Below, in pieces: positions 28,142-37,395 of a stretch of 64,000 nt of DNA (within the stretch, counting starts at the first letter, position 1; each line of letters opens with the position of its first letter). The position numbers were made by a program, and so were the translations under genes. The DNA comes from Rhodococcus sp. KRD162 (GTDB taxonomy: Bacteria > Actinomycetota > Actinomycetes > Mycobacteriales > Mycobacteriaceae). The notes under the pieces were generated by a model. It was not told where the DNA came from. It was given only the letters and a program-made list of their open reading frames with translations, and ran no database searches. Location: positions 275,828 to 339,827 of the forward strand of contig NZ_JABFAU010000015.1 in the NCBI RefSeq assembly GCF_017168335.1, given 5' to 3'.

Positions 28142-29524
28142 CTACGCCTTGCTGAGGAATCCGAGCAGGTCATGCCGAGTGATGACGCCGACCGGCTTGC
28201 CTTCTTCGACCACCATCAACGCATCGGACTCCCCGAGCGCCTTGGTGGCATCGGAGACGGTCTCACCGGCACCGATCAATGGGAACGGCTCACTCATGTG
28301 CTGGGCGACCGGATCGGCCAGTGCAGCGCGACCCTCGAACACGGCGCTGAGCAGCTCGCGCTCGGTGACGCTGCCTGCGACCTCGCCTGCCATGACGGGC
28401 GGCTCCGCACCGACGACCGGCATCTGCGAGACGCCGTATTCGCGCAGGATCTCGATCGCATCGCGCACGGTCTCCGACGGATGGGTGTGCACCAGGTCCG
28501 GCAGCGCGCCGGACTTCCCGCGCAGAACCTCACCGACCGAGGTCTCGTGGGTCTTGCCGTCGAGGCGTGAGCGCAGAAATCCGTACGAGGACATCCACGA
28601 GTCGTTGAAGATCTTGGCCAGGTAGCCGCGGCCGCCGTCGGGCAGCAGTACCACGACCAACGCGTCGGGCCCTTCGCGCTCGGCAACCTGAATTGCAGCC
28701 ACGGCAGCCATTCCGCACGAGCCACCGACCAACAAACCCTCTTCTCGGGCCAGGCGACGGGTCATGTCGAACGAATCCGCGTCGGAGACGGCGATGATCT
28801 CGTCCGGGATGGACGGGTCGTAGGCGGTCGGCCAGAAGTCCTCGCCGACCCCCTCTACGAGGTACGGGCGTCCGGTGCCGCCGGAGTAGACCGATCCTTC
28901 GGGGTCGACGCCGATGACCTTGACCTTGCCGCCGGAGACCTCCTTGAGGTACTTGCCGGTGCCGGAGATGGTGCCGCCGGTGCCGACGCCCGCGACGAAG
29001 TGAGTGATCTTGCCGTCGGTGTCGGCCCAGATCTCGGGGCCTGTGGATTCGTAGTGGCTGGCCGGGCCGGCCGGGTTGGAGTACTGATTCGGCTTCCAGG
29101 CTCCTTCGATCTCGCGGACGAGTCGATCGGAGACGCTGTAGTAGCTGTTGGGGTCCTCCGGTGCAACGGCCGTCGGGCAGACGACGACCTCGGCTCCGTA
29201 AGCGCGTAGTACGTTGCGCTTGTCCTCACCGACCTTGTCGGGGCACACGAACACGCACTTGTAACCGCGCTGCTGAGCAACGAGTGCGAGGCCGACGCCG
29301 GTGTTGCCGGACGTGGGCTCGACGATGGTGCCTCCGGGCTTCAATTCGCCTGCGGCCTCGGCGGCGTCGATCATCTTGACCGCGATGCGGTCCTTGGACG
29401 ACCCACCCGGGTTGAGGTACTCGATCTTGGCTGCGACCGTGCCGCCGCCGTCGCCGACGACGGTGGACAACTTCACCAGCGGGGTGTTGCCGATGAGTTC
29501 GGTGATGTGCTGAGCGATGCGCAT
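28142..29524 (-). CDS. cbs: Cystathionine beta-synthase
   Basis: 460 residues from ATG at 29524. N-terminal PLP domain: ITELIGNTPLVKL, PGGSSKDRIAVKMI (PLP lysine), EPTSGNTGVGLALVAQQRG, GVGTGGTISGTGKYLKE and GGSCGMAAVAA. A C-terminal Bateman module of two CBS motifs (TVRDAIEILREYGVSQMPVVG, ALMVVEEGKPVGVITRHDLLGFL) is the regulatory part and distinguishes it from plain cysteine synthase. It condenses serine and homocysteine to cystathionine. Length and order match the mycobacterial protein. It is divergent from the SGNH hydrolase gene with only 96 bases between starts. Confidence 0.94.
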   Translation of the reverse strand: MRIAQHITELIGNTPLVKLSTVVGDGGGTVAAKIEYLNPGGSSKDRIAVKMIDAAEAAGELKPGGTIVEPTSGNTGVGLALVAQQRGYKCVFVCPDKVGEDKRNVLRAYGAEVVVCPTAVAPEDPNSYYSVSDRLVREIEGAWKPNQYSNPAGPASHYESTGPEIWADTDGKITHFVAGVGTGGTISGTGKYLKEVSGGKVKVIGVDPEGSVYSGGTGRPYLVEGVGEDFWPTAYDPSIPDEIIAVSDADSFDMTRRLAREEGLLVGGSCGMAAVAAIQVAEREGPDALVVVLLPDGGRGYLAKIFNDSWMSSYGFLRSRLDGKTHETSVGEVLRGKSGALPDLVHTHPSETVRDAIEILREYGVSQMPVVGAEPPVMAGEVAGSVTERELLSAVFEGRAALADPVAQHMSEPFPLIGAGETVSDATKALGESDALMVVEEGKPVGVITRHDLLGFLSKA

Positions 29525-29620
29525 TTCCCTATCTTCCCAGATGGGCATCGTGCACTCTCGGCCACGGCCGTCGAGACCCGCATACGATGGTCTCGACGGC
29601 GCGAGGAGAGGGATCGATCT

Positions 29621-30634
29621 GTGACGGCGAGCGGATGGCGTACCGCTGCGAAGGCGAGCGCCGCAACAGTCCTTGCAGGCTCCGGAGCAGGTACTGCGTC
29701 CTGGGCCGCGTACCGGCATCTGATGGCCCAGGCCGCTGCGGCACGCGGCGTCATCGGCCGCACCACCGCCAAACCTCCCGAGGCGGACGGCGTCTACACC
29801 GCGGGGTGCACTGCGCCCGAGCGATGGCGGATCGGAAGTTCGGCAGATATTCACCTGATGATCTTCGGCGACTCCACAGCGGCCGGAGTGGGCTGCACCG
29901 TGGCCGACGAGGTTCCAGGAGTTCTCCTCGCACGCGGCCTCGCCGAGGAAACCGGCCAACGAATTCGATTGAGCACCAAAGCGATTGCGGGAGCAACCTC
30001 CAAGGGCCTCGAAGGTCAGGTCGACGCCATGTTCGTCGCGGGCCCGCCGCCGGACGCGGCGGTGATCTTCATCGGCGCGAACGACGTCACCAAGAAATTC
30101 TCCATTCCCGCATCGGCGGCCAGGTTGGGCGACGCGGTCGGGCGACTGACGGCCAAGGGCTGCGTCGTCGCTGTGGGCACATGCCCGGATCTCGGTGTCG
30201 TGACGGCCATTCCGCAACCGCTGCGCACCGTCGTTCGCAATTGGGGTCGACGCCTGGCCCACGCGCAGACGGCCAGGACGCTCGGCGCGGGCGGCCATCC
30301 GGTGGCGCTGGCCGATCTGCTCGCCCCGGAGTTTCTCGCGGCCCCGGACACCATGTTCTCGGCCGATCGTTTTCATCCGTCGGCGGCCGGGTACGAACTG
30401 GCTGCTCAGCAGATTCTGCCGGTGCTCGCATCCGCCCTCGGCGTGTGGCACGGCGGCCCGCTGCCCGAGCTGCCGACCGTATCTGCAGCCGTCGAGTCGC
30501 GGAGGGCGATCCCCCGCGCCACGGCCGCTCTCGACCGGTTCCTGCGACGCAGAACCGCTGAGCTCGACGCCGAGATCAGCACGGCATCGGAGGATCTCGG
30601 ACGTCGTACCGGTGCCCGATCTCCGGGGTTGTAA
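29621..30634 (+). CDS. SGNH/GDSL-family hydrolase
   Basis: 337 residues with GTG at 29621 and GAGGAGAGGG about 10 bases upstream. The nucleophile block is HLMIFGDSTAAGVGC, the third block FIGANDVTKK, and the catalytic Asp-His pair FSADRFHPSAAGYELAAQQILP. An N-terminal Ala-rich hydrophobic stretch (ASAATVLAGSGAGTASWAAY) may be a membrane anchor or non-cleaved signal. It probably hydrolyses an ester on lipids or cell-envelope glycans. The gene is followed after 72 bases by a thiolase gene on the same strand. Substrate unknown. Confidence 0.85.
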   Translation: MTASGWRTAAKASAATVLAGSGAGTASWAAYRHLMAQAAAARGVIGRTTAKPPEADGVYTAGCTAPERWRIGSSADIHLMIFGDSTAAGVGCTVADEVPGVLLARGLAEETGQRIRLSTKAIAGATSKGLEGQVDAMFVAGPPPDAAVIFIGANDVTKKFSIPASAARLGDAVGRLTAKGCVVAVGTCPDLGVVTAIPQPLRTVVRNWGRRLAHAQTARTLGAGGHPVALADLLAPEFLAAPDTMFSADRFHPSAAGYELAAQQILPVLASALGVWHGGPLPELPTVSAAVESRRAIPRATAALDRFLRRRTAELDAEISTASEDLGRRTGARSPGL

Positions 30635-30706
30635 GTTCGGACAGGAGACATTGCCCTACCCGGCGGTAACTCAGCGCCGACACAGTATCGACACGAAGGA
30701 GATTCC

Positions 30707-31927
30707 ATGCCCGAGGCAGTTATCGTCGCCACCGCGCGTTCACCGATCGGCAGGGCGATGAAAGGTTCGCTCAAGGACATTCGTCCCGACGACCTCACCG
30801 CTCAGATGGTCGCCGCTGCATTGGCCAAGGTGCCCTCGCTCGATCCGAAGGACATCGACGATCTTCTCCTGGGCTGCGGCCTGCCCGGCGGCATGCAGGG
30901 CAACAACCTCGCTCGTATCGTCGCGGTCCAGCTCGGCTACGACTCGCTGCCAGGAACGACGATCACCCGCTACTGCTCGTCCTCTTTGCAGACCACCCGG
31001 ATGGCGCTGCATGCGATCAAGGCGGGCGAGGGCGACGTGTTCATCTCCGCAGGCGTCGAGAGCGTATCGAGCTTCGTCCACGGCAGCTCCGATTCGCTTC
31101 CCGAAAGCCACAACCCGATCTTCGCCGACGCCGAGGCCCGGACCAAGAAGGCTCAGGAAGAGGGTGCGGACAGCTGGACCGATCCCCGCGAGAACGGCGA
31201 GCTGCCCGACGCGTACATCGCGATGGGCCAGACGGCCGAGAACGTCGCGCTGCTCACCGGCATCTCCCGCGAGGACCAGGACCGCTGGGGCGTCCGCAGC
31301 CAGAACCGCGCCGAGGAGGCCATCAACGCCGGATTCTTCGAGCGGGAGATCACCCCGGTGACTCTGGCCGACGGCACCGTCGTCACCGCCGACGACGGGC
31401 CGCGCGCAGGCACCACCTACGAGAAGATCAGCCAGCTCAAGCCGGTCTTCCGCCCCAACGGCACCATCACCGCAGGTAACGCCTGCCCACTCAACGACGG
31501 CGCCGCAGCGCTCGTCATCATGAGCGACACGAAGGCGAAAGAGTTGGGACTGACCCCGCTGGCGCGCATCGTGTCCACCGGAGTCACCGGAACGTCCCCC
31601 GAGATCATGGGTCTCGGCCCGATCGAGGCCACCCGCAAGGCACTGAAGATCGCGGGTATGTCGATTTCCGATATCGACCTGTTCGAGATCAACGAGGCCT
31701 TCGCCGTGCAGGTCCTCGGCTCGGCACGCGACCTCGGCATCGAGGAGGACAAGCTGAACGTCTCCGGCGGTGCCATCGCGGTCGGCCACCCGTTCGGTAT
31801 GACCGGTGCCCGCATCACCACCACCCTGCTGAACAACCTGACCACCCATGACAAGACGTTCGGCGTCGAGACCATGTGCGTCGGCGGCGGCATGGGCATG
31901 GCCATGGTGCTCGAGCGTCTGAGCTGA
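30707..31927 (+). CDS. Acetyl-CoA C-acetyltransferase (thiolase)
   Basis: 406 residues from ATG at 30707, with GAAGGAG 6 bases upstream. The acyl-enzyme cysteine is Cys90 in TITRYCSSSLQTTRMA; the other thiolase blocks are DLFEINEAFAVQVLG, VSGGAIAVGHPFGMTGARI with the catalytic His, and the second Cys in ETMCVGGGMGMAMVLERL. It makes or cleaves 3-ketoacyl-CoA, most likely in fatty-acid beta-oxidation (FadA class). No hydratase or dehydrogenase gene is adjacent, so it is a stand-alone copy; its final hairpin is seen just downstream. Confidence 0.92.
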   Translation: MPEAVIVATARSPIGRAMKGSLKDIRPDDLTAQMVAAALAKVPSLDPKDIDDLLLGCGLPGGMQGNNLARIVAVQLGYDSLPGTTITRYCSSSLQTTRMALHAIKAGEGDVFISAGVESVSSFVHGSSDSLPESHNPIFADAEARTKKAQEEGADSWTDPRENGELPDAYIAMGQTAENVALLTGISREDQDRWGVRSQNRAEEAINAGFFEREITPVTLADGTVVTADDGPRAGTTYEKISQLKPVFRPNGTITAGNACPLNDGAAALVIMSDTKAKELGLTPLARIVSTGVTGTSPEIMGLGPIEATRKALKIAGMSISDIDLFEINEAFAVQVLGSARDLGIEEDKLNVSGGAIAVGHPFGMTGARITTTLLNNLTTHDKTFGVETMCVGGGMGMAMVLERLS

Positions 31928-31946
31928 TCTCACCGGTACCGACGAG

Positions 31947-31983
31947 AAATGCCCCGCCCTCCGAACGGAGTGGCGGGGCATTT
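31947..31983. terminator. Bidirectional terminator between thiolase and Bax-inhibitor-like gene
   Basis: AAATGCCCCGCC (31947-31958) pairs exactly with GGCGGGGCATTT (31972-31983) around a 13-base loop, flanked by A/T runs on both sides. It lies between convergent stops at 31927 and 31995. This is a classic intrinsic terminator that works in both directions. Confidence 0.9.
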
Positions 31984-31994
31984 TCGCGTGAGTA

Positions 31995-32840
31995 CTAGTC
32001 GTTCTGGAAGTAGCTCAGCAGACGCAGGATCTCGATGTACAGCCACACCAGAGTGATGGTCAGGCCGAGGGCGACGCCCCAGGCTGCCTTCTCCGGGGCC
32101 TGTGCGCGGATCAGCTGATCGGCCTGGTCGAAGTCCAGCAGGAAGCTGAACGCGGCGATTCCGATGCAGACGAGGCTGAAGATGATGGCGATGGGTCCGC
32201 CGTCACGCAGGCCGAATCCACCGTCCATGAAGAAGCTGGCAACCAGGTTGCCGAGCATCAGCACGACGACGCCGATGAGGGCACCGACGATCATGCGGGT
32301 CAAGCGCGGGGTGACGCGAATTGCACCGGTCTTGTAGACGATCAGCATGCCGAAGAACACGCCGAACGTGCCGAGGACGGCCTGCGAGATGAGGGTCCCG
32401 GCTCCGACCCCCTGAATCGGGAAGGTGAACACGAAGGACAGGGCTCCGAGGAAGATGCCCTCGGCCGCCGCGTACGCGAGCACGAGCGCCTTGTTGTCCA
32501 TCTTGCGGCCGAAGGTCGCGAACATGACCAGACCGAAACCGACGAGACCACCGACGACAACGAACGGCATGGCCAGAGCGTTGTTGTTCTGGACGAGCAT
32601 GTACGAGATGACCGCCGTGACGGTCAGCACACCGAGGGTGATGCCGGTCTTGGTGACGACATCGTCGATCGTCATGGCCCGCTGAGCCGGCTGGGTGGTG
32701 TACGGGTCGGTCTGCGTTCCGGGATGCTGACCGAACGTTGCGGCCTGCGAGGCTCCAGCCGTCGCAGATCCGAATGTGGCGTAGCCGCCGCCCTGTTGTT
32801 TGGGCAGGTTGCGGAACACCGGGTTGCTGGAGGTGCGCAC
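31995..32840 (-). CDS. Bax inhibitor-1/YccA family membrane protein
   Basis: 281 residues with GTG at 32840; AAGGGAAG lies about 7 bases upstream, and the frame open further upstream shows no family similarity. A soluble N-terminal tail rich in Gln/Thr/Gly (about 55 residues) precedes seven hydrophobic helices. The segments YAAAEGIFLGALSFVFT and FDQADQLIRAQAPEKAAWGVALGLTITLVWLYIEILRLL are characteristic of the actinobacterial YccA-like family (the latter with acidic residues of the putative calcium/proton pore). Function in bacteria is poorly known; membrane stress or quality control is likely. Confidence 0.9.
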   Translation of the reverse strand: MRTSSNPVFRNLPKQQGGGYATFGSATAGASQAATFGQHPGTQTDPYTTQPAQRAMTIDDVVTKTGITLGVLTVTAVISYMLVQNNNALAMPFVVVGGLVGFGLVMFATFGRKMDNKALVLAYAAAEGIFLGALSFVFTFPIQGVGAGTLISQAVLGTFGVFFGMLIVYKTGAIRVTPRLTRMIVGALIGVVVLMLGNLVASFFMDGGFGLRDGGPIAIIFSLVCIGIAAFSFLLDFDQADQLIRAQAPEKAAWGVALGLTITLVWLYIEILRLLSYFQND

Positions 32841-33038
32841 CGTGACTCTTCCCTTCGTAAAGTTCTGATCCCCACCGGGGATCTCCCCGTCGGTCTCTTG
32901 TAGAACGTCTGGCATCCGGACAAAAGTTCCCAAGCGGAAAACTTCTACGACGGACAAATCGGACTCTACCGGGTGCAGCCTCGATCCGTTGAGACGACCG
33001 AATGTGTGACGCCGAATCGAAACGGGCACTATGAGGAA

Positions 33039-33464
33039 ATGGCTATCGAAGACGGACCAGACCAGACCTTGGACACCAGCGAAAGCCTCGACTCCGACGA
33101 GGTGCGCAACGACGACGGCGACACCGTGGTCGACGCACCCGACCACTGGAGCGAGGCCAACAGCTTCGGCACCACCGCTCGTGAAGCTGCCGAGGGCGAG
33201 AGCCTGGACCTCAAACTCAGCGAGGAAGAGCCCGACGTCACCACCGAGGACGAGCTCGACCGACCGATCACCGAAACTCCCGACGAGGAATTGACCGAGG
33301 AACTGGTCGACCACGTCGTTCAGGAATCGGACGAGGATCCCGATATCGATTACGCGGAGGGCCAGCGGCAGGCCGAGATCGTCGAGGGCACGCTCGTCGA
33401 GGACCGCGGTCGAAACCGGGGTCAGATCGACGGGACCCCGGAAGACGGCGGCCCGATCACCTGA
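33039..33464 (+). CDS. DUF5709 family acidic protein
   Basis: 141 residues from ATG at 33039. Very acidic, with PDQTLDTSESLDSDEV, WSEANSFGTTAREAAEGESLDLKLSEEEPDV and a terminal EDRGRNRGQIDGTPEDGGP, matching the DUF5709 pattern (repeated Asp/Glu runs, a conserved GTTAREAxEGExLD block). No signal peptide or membrane segment. Widely present in actinobacteria without a known role. The stop is only 3 bases before the convergent methyltransferase stop. The frame extends 22 codons upstream but without similarity. Confidence 0.82.
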   Translation: MAIEDGPDQTLDTSESLDSDEVRNDDGDTVVDAPDHWSEANSFGTTAREAAEGESLDLKLSEEEPDVTTEDELDRPITETPDEELTEELVDHVVQESDEDPDIDYAEGQRQAEIVEGTLVEDRGRNRGQIDGTPEDGGPIT

Positions 33465-33467
33465 GGC

Positions 33468-34595
33468 CTATCGCCGCTCGCTCGGGCGTACCGAGCGGGC
33501 GACGGTGAACTTGCTGTTTCGTCCCATCGAGTCGGTCGGGCCGACGGCCTCGGCCAGTTCGCGGCGATAGTTCAGATGGGTGTTGAACACCGTCCACAGT
33601 TGTCCGCCCGGCCGTAGGACCCGACCGGCTGCGGCGAACAGTTTGCTCGCTCCACCCGTGTGCACTGCCGCGCCTTCGTGGAACGGCGGATTGCACACCA
33701 CCAGATCGACCGACTCGGACTCGAAGGTCGACATCGCGTCGTCCACGATCACCGAGATCTCGGTTCCGTTGGCCGCGGCCGTCGCCGCCGCAGAGGCGGT
33801 CGCTGCGGAGGAACGGTCGGTGGCGATCACCTGGAGGCCGGGCCTGCTTCGAGCCAACTCTGTTGCGAGAATTCCTGTGCCACAACCTAAATCGACGGCC
33901 GTGCGGGCATGCGGCAACATCTTGGGCAGGTAGTCGAGCAGAAGACGCGTCCCGAGATCGAGTCCGGCTCCGGCGAACACCGCACCGTGTGCGACCACCG
34001 TCATGTCCAGGTCGGCGATCCGCTTGCTCACCGGATACGTCATGCCCGACGCCACCGCCCCGGTCGCGGTGAGCACTCGCGCCTTCTGCCGTCCTCGGCC
34101 TGCCGTCACCGTCTCGAACGACCGTCGCAGCACGTCGTTCATCGCTGGCGTCATGTGTTTGTCTCGCCCTCCGGCCAACAGAACCACCTCCGCAGGGGCG
34201 TGGGCTGCGATGTGTTCCGCGATCTCGGTCAGTTCGGCCAGACTTCTCGGTAGCTGCATCAGTACCGCCGCGACGCCGTCGAGTAACTCGGCACCGAGTT
34301 CGTGCTGGGTGTATGCGCCGGTCATCGCCACCCGCGCGGCGTTGAGTTCGAGCGCCCGCACGCCGGTGACCGCATCCTGATGGACCCGCACATCCATGAA
34401 GCCCAGCGCCACGGCACCGAGGGTGAGCGCGCCGTATCGGTCGCCGATCACCGCGATCGGTGCCGCTCGGTCGATGCCCGGATGTCGGTCGAAGGTGTCG
34501 AGAACGAGTCGGTCCGCCGCGTCGACGGCATAGAGGTTGGGTGCCTCGACGTCGGGCTCGCGGCGCAGGGCGTCGAACAGCGATTCTTCGGGCAT
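33468..34595 (-). CDS. Class I methyltransferase, RsmC/RlmG-like
   Basis: 375 residues from ATG at 34595 (an in-frame ATG at 34625 is possible). Like RsmC/RlmG it has a degenerate N-terminal methyltransferase-like half (residues about 25-180, no SAM motif) followed by the active half with TAVDLGCGTGILATELA, VIATDRS, VDDAMS and the N-methyltransferase signature VVCNPPFHEGAAVHTG. NPPF implies methylation of a base exocyclic amine, as in G1207 of 16S or G1835 of 23S rRNA. It ends three bases from the DUF5709 gene on the other strand. The exact target is not decided by sequence. Confidence 0.85.
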   Translation of the reverse strand: MPEESLFDALRREPDVEAPNLYAVDAADRLVLDTFDRHPGIDRAAPIAVIGDRYGALTLGAVALGFMDVRVHQDAVTGVRALELNAARVAMTGAYTQHELGAELLDGVAAVLMQLPRSLAELTEIAEHIAAHAPAEVVLLAGGRDKHMTPAMNDVLRRSFETVTAGRGRQKARVLTATGAVASGMTYPVSKRIADLDMTVVAHGAVFAGAGLDLGTRLLLDYLPKMLPHARTAVDLGCGTGILATELARSRPGLQVIATDRSSAATASAAATAAANGTEISVIVDDAMSTFESESVDLVVCNPPFHEGAAVHTGGASKLFAAAGRVLRPGGQLWTVFNTHLNYRRELAEAVGPTDSMGRNSKFTVARSVRPSERR

Positions 34596-34677
34596 CGGTG
34601 CAGTATCCCACTGCGCTGTACGCATGCATTCAGCGCGGCGAGTGGCTATTGCACTCGATCAGGGGCATGCTCTGGGA

Positions 34678-34800
34678 ATGGAACCCGAAGACAAGAACGA
34701 GGCGCTCTTCAGCCACCCCGACGACGCGTCGACCGATGCGCGCGCCGAGGCATCGAAGCCGGCCGTCTACACCGCCCTGTTCAGCGGCGCGAACGAATAG
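34678..34800 (+). CDS. Small acidic hypothetical protein, 40 residues
   Basis: ATG at 34678 to TAG at 34800, encoding MEPEDKNEALFSHPDDASTD followed by ARAEASKPAVYTALFSGANE. Third codon positions are mostly G or C, as in neighbours, which supports coding, but the ribosome binding site is weak. It fills the gap between the divergent methyltransferase start and the peroxiredoxin stop. No signal peptide or motif; function unknown. It could be a chance open frame, hence the moderate confidence. Confidence 0.45.
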   Translation: MEPEDKNEALFSHPDDASTDARAEASKPAVYTALFSGANE

Positions 34801-34815
34801 CGATCTCACCCACCG

Positions 34816-35340
34816 TCACGACAAGTAGCGCAGGTAGTCCAATGCCTTGGTGGCGTGGACATGACCGCGCTCGCTCCGCACGACCATGCGTACCACTCGG
34901 TGCCTGTCGATCACGAAGGTCGTCCGCTTCACGGACAGCAATTGCCGCACAAGTCCACGTCGAGCAGCAGTCGAGTGTCCTCGTTCGAGTTCGCGAAGCC
35001 GACGCTTGCGAGTGAGCCACCCTCCTCGCCGCACCCCGAACTGCTCGGCAACAGCGCCGTCGGAATCGGACAGTAGTGGAAAATCGAACGCCCGCTGGAG
35101 CGCGAAGTGCTGATTGCGATCGCGGGTGTCGGTACTGATCCCGATGCGCTGCGCACCGAGGCGCTCGAATTCTGTGCCCAGATCCCGGAAATGGCATGCC
35201 TGCGCGGTGCAGATCGGGCTGTTGGCGGCCGGATAGAAGAACAACACGACGGGGCCTGCGGCAGTCAACTCGGTGAGCGCACGACGCTCGCCCGAATGAT
35301 CGGCGAGTTCGAAGTCGGGTGCAGTGGTGCCGATACGCAT
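34816..35340 (-). CDS. Bcp-type peroxiredoxin
   Basis: 174 residues from ATG at 35340. The AhpC/TSA thioredoxin fold starts GTTAPDFELADHSGE; the peroxidatic site is FFYPAANSPICTAQACHFRDL with Cys44 and Cys49, the spacing of atypical 2-Cys Bcp/PrxQ enzymes. The canonical Thr before the active Cys is replaced by Ser/Pro context (PAANSPIC), a mild deviation. It reduces organic or hydrogen peroxide with thioredoxin. A basic insertion (GWLTRKRRLRELERGHSTAARRGL) after residue 105 is unlike standard Bcp. It is followed on the same strand by nothing coupled; the phosphatase gene lies upstream with a 16-base gap. Confidence 0.85.
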   Translation of the reverse strand: MRIGTTAPDFELADHSGERRALTELTAAGPVVLFFYPAANSPICTAQACHFRDLGTEFERLGAQRIGISTDTRDRNQHFALQRAFDFPLLSDSDGAVAEQFGVRRGGWLTRKRRLRELERGHSTAARRGLVRQLLSVKRTTFVIDRHRVVRMVVRSERGHVHATKALDYLRYLS

Positions 35341-35356
35341 GGAGCGAGGCTACCGC

Positions 35357-36124
35357 TCAGTGGTCCAGAACGGCGCCCGCCAACTGTCGGCGGAGACTGC
35401 GGTCGATACCCAGGTGCGTCAGATAGCCCTCGAACGAGCCGTAGCTGGACTCCATCGCCGCCAGTCCGTGTTCGAGGTAGGACGCTCGCACACCCAGCAT
35501 GGCCTCGGTAGGACGTGCGTCCGGCTCGGTGCCCGCCCAGATTCGGCGCAGGTGAACCAGGAGGGGTTCGACCGCCTCGTTGCTTCTCAGGTAGTCCGCG
35601 AGGATGTCGCTCTCACCGACTCCCGCGGCCCGCAGTACGGTCGCCACCGTCCATCCGGCTCGGTCCTTGCCTGCAGCGCAATGCACCAGCACCGCACCAC
35701 GTTGCTCGACGAGCGCGTGCACCACGGCCTTGATCGCGTGCGAGGCCCCGTCGAGAGTCGGGTAGGACGCGTACGCCCGCATCATGTAGTCCACCTGGTT
35801 CTGCTCGGTGTGGATCGAGGCCTCGTGCGGAGCGCGCTCGCCGCGGGCTCGGACGTACGGCACCGAGATCGACTCCACGCCCGAGGGAACTCGATCTGTG
35901 CCGCTGCGTTCGATCTCCGATTCACCACGAAGATCGAACACCGTGCGAATCCCGAAGTCGGCAACTGTGCGCTGTCCCGATTCGGTCAGGGCGCTCAATT
36001 CGGAAGCACGATAGAACAATCCAGGCCTGACCCTCGCGCCGTCGCTCGTGCGAGCACCACCGAGATCGCGAAAGTTCCACGCCCCGTCCAGAGCGAATTG
36101 GTTGTGCACAGCGGCGTCGGGCAT
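35357..36124 (-). CDS. Tyrosine-phosphatase-like protein (PtpB family)
   Basis: 255 residues from ATG at 36124. The fold shows NFRDLGGARTSDGARVRPGLFYRASELSALT and the active-site P-loop VLVHCAAGKDRAGWTVATVL, i.e. HCxxGKDRxG with the nucleophilic Cys, as in Mycobacterium tuberculosis PtpB and bacterial dual-specificity lipid/protein phosphatases. It removes phosphate from tyrosine, serine/threonine or phosphoinositides. No secretion signal is seen. It lies in a minus-strand run with the monooxygenase-like gene upstream (25-base gap) and the peroxiredoxin gene downstream. Confidence 0.88.
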   Translation of the reverse strand: MPDAAVHNQFALDGAWNFRDLGGARTSDGARVRPGLFYRASELSALTESGQRTVADFGIRTVFDLRGESEIERSGTDRVPSGVESISVPYVRARGERAPHEASIHTEQNQVDYMMRAYASYPTLDGASHAIKAVVHALVEQRGAVLVHCAAGKDRAGWTVATVLRAAGVGESDILADYLRSNEAVEPLLVHLRRIWAGTEPDARPTEAMLGVRASYLEHGLAAMESSYGSFEGYLTHLGIDRSLRRQLAGAVLDH

Positions 36125-36149
36125 GGCCTCGACTGTACCGACTCTCGTG

Positions 36150-36728
36150 CTACCCCTCGCTGCGCGGCACGAGCCAGGTGCGCAGCCGCGCGGTGACGAA
36201 CGGCATCACCACATACACCATCAGCGGCGTGCACGTCATCACCACCAGAGCCGTGCGCAGAGCTACGTTCAGGGTGTTCAGATGAGGGGTGAGGAGAATG
36301 TTGACCAGCAGACTGACGGCGTAGAAAGCCACACCGATCGACACCGCCTGCTTCCAACGCGGCGGCGGTCCACCGATCACTCGCACCGCCTCGGTGAGCG
36401 TCGACTGCGGCTCGAACCATCCTTCGACGCCGGAAAGCCGATGTGTTGCAACATCGTCGGCGATCGAACGCCCTGAGCTGAGCCAGCTGCGCCGGGCTCG
36501 TGAACGCATCCATGCCTCGAGGTGGTCGTGGGTCTCGAACCGATACACCACGTGGTAGTCGCTCGACTCTCCGGAGCTGCGCAGCCAGCCGCCACCGAGG
36601 AACCCGGGAAACGTCCGGACGAGATCGATGCCTCGATCGGTCCACTCCACGAACTCTGCCTCGTGGCCCTGTCGAACACGTCGGGCGACCGAGGTCGTGA
36701 CGTGATCGAGCGTGTCGGTCGCGGTCAT
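36150..36728 (-). CDS. ABM-domain protein with C-terminal membrane helices
   Basis: 192 residues from ATG at 36728. The first 100 residues form an antibiotic-biosynthesis-monooxygenase (ferredoxin-like) domain: TTSVARRVRQGHEAEFVEWTDRGIDLVRTFPGFLGGGWLR and YRFETHDHLEAWMRSRARRSWL. The last 70 residues contain two hydrophobic helices (AVSIGVAFYAVSLLVNILLTP and ALRTALVVMTCTPLMVYVVMP). This ABM-plus-membrane arrangement is a known actinobacterial/proteobacterial family of unknown function. It is divergent from the Lrp gene at 36898. Confidence 0.83.
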   Translation of the reverse strand: MTATDTLDHVTTSVARRVRQGHEAEFVEWTDRGIDLVRTFPGFLGGGWLRSSGESSDYHVVYRFETHDHLEAWMRSRARRSWLSSGRSIADDVATHRLSGVEGWFEPQSTLTEAVRVIGGPPPRWKQAVSIGVAFYAVSLLVNILLTPHLNTLNVALRTALVVMTCTPLMVYVVMPFVTARLRTWLVPRSEG

Positions 36729-36897
36729 TCGATGCCCCTTCTGCGCGTTCTTCCCGAACTCGAGTGTTCTACACAGCGTGGTCTCCAGTGGACCGACCAT
36801 CAAATCGAGAGCACAATCGAAGAGGAACGGCTTTCCGAACGACCATGGGCGACAATTCGTCCATCATTGTGCCCCTCGAACCTCCCGGGATGGACGG

Positions 36898-37395
36898 ATG
36901 GCAGAGACCGAACCCGAGTACGCGCTCGACGACGTGGACCGACGCATCGTCACCGAGCTCAGCCGCGATGGACGTATGTCCATGCGGGCATTGGCCGAAG
37001 CGACGCACATCTCCCGCGCTCACGCCTATGTGCGCGTCGACCGCCTGATCGACGAAGGAGTCATCGAGGGCTTCACCGCACGCATCGCCTACGAAAAGGC
37101 CGGCGTCGGGGCGTCCGCGTACGTGGCACTGTCCATTCGACAGGACTCCTGGCGCGCCGTGGCCGACGAACTGAGCACGTTGGCGTTCGTCGAACACGTC
37201 AGCCTCATGGGTGGTGATTTCGATGCGCTCGTACTGGTCCGGGCTCCGAACACGTCGGCCCTACGGCATCTGGTGCTCGACGAACTGCAGGGCCTCGACG
37301 GGATAGTGTCGACACGGACGTGGCTGATCTTCGATGAGGCCGTCGGTCCAGGAGCGCAGTGGTACACCGAGAAGACGAACGGGAGAAAGTCATGA
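36898..37395 (+). CDS. Lrp/AsnC-family regulator of the adjacent dehydrogenase
   Basis: 165 residues from ATG at 36898. N-terminal helix-turn-helix: LDDVDRRIVTELSRDGRMSMRALAEATHISRAHAYVRVDRLIDEGVI; C-terminal RAM/ligand domain with ASAYVALSI and GGDFDALVLVRAPNT. Its TGA overlaps the ATG of the FAD-dependent dehydrogenase (ATGA), so the two form an operon. By analogy to other Lrp-linked D-amino-acid dehydrogenases it probably responds to the substrate amino acid. Confidence 0.9.
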   Translation: MAETEPEYALDDVDRRIVTELSRDGRMSMRALAEATHISRAHAYVRVDRLIDEGVIEGFTARIAYEKAGVGASAYVALSIRQDSWRAVADELSTLAFVEHVSLMGGDFDALVLVRAPNTSALRHLVLDELQGLDGIVSTRTWLIFDEAVGPGAQWYTEKTNGRKS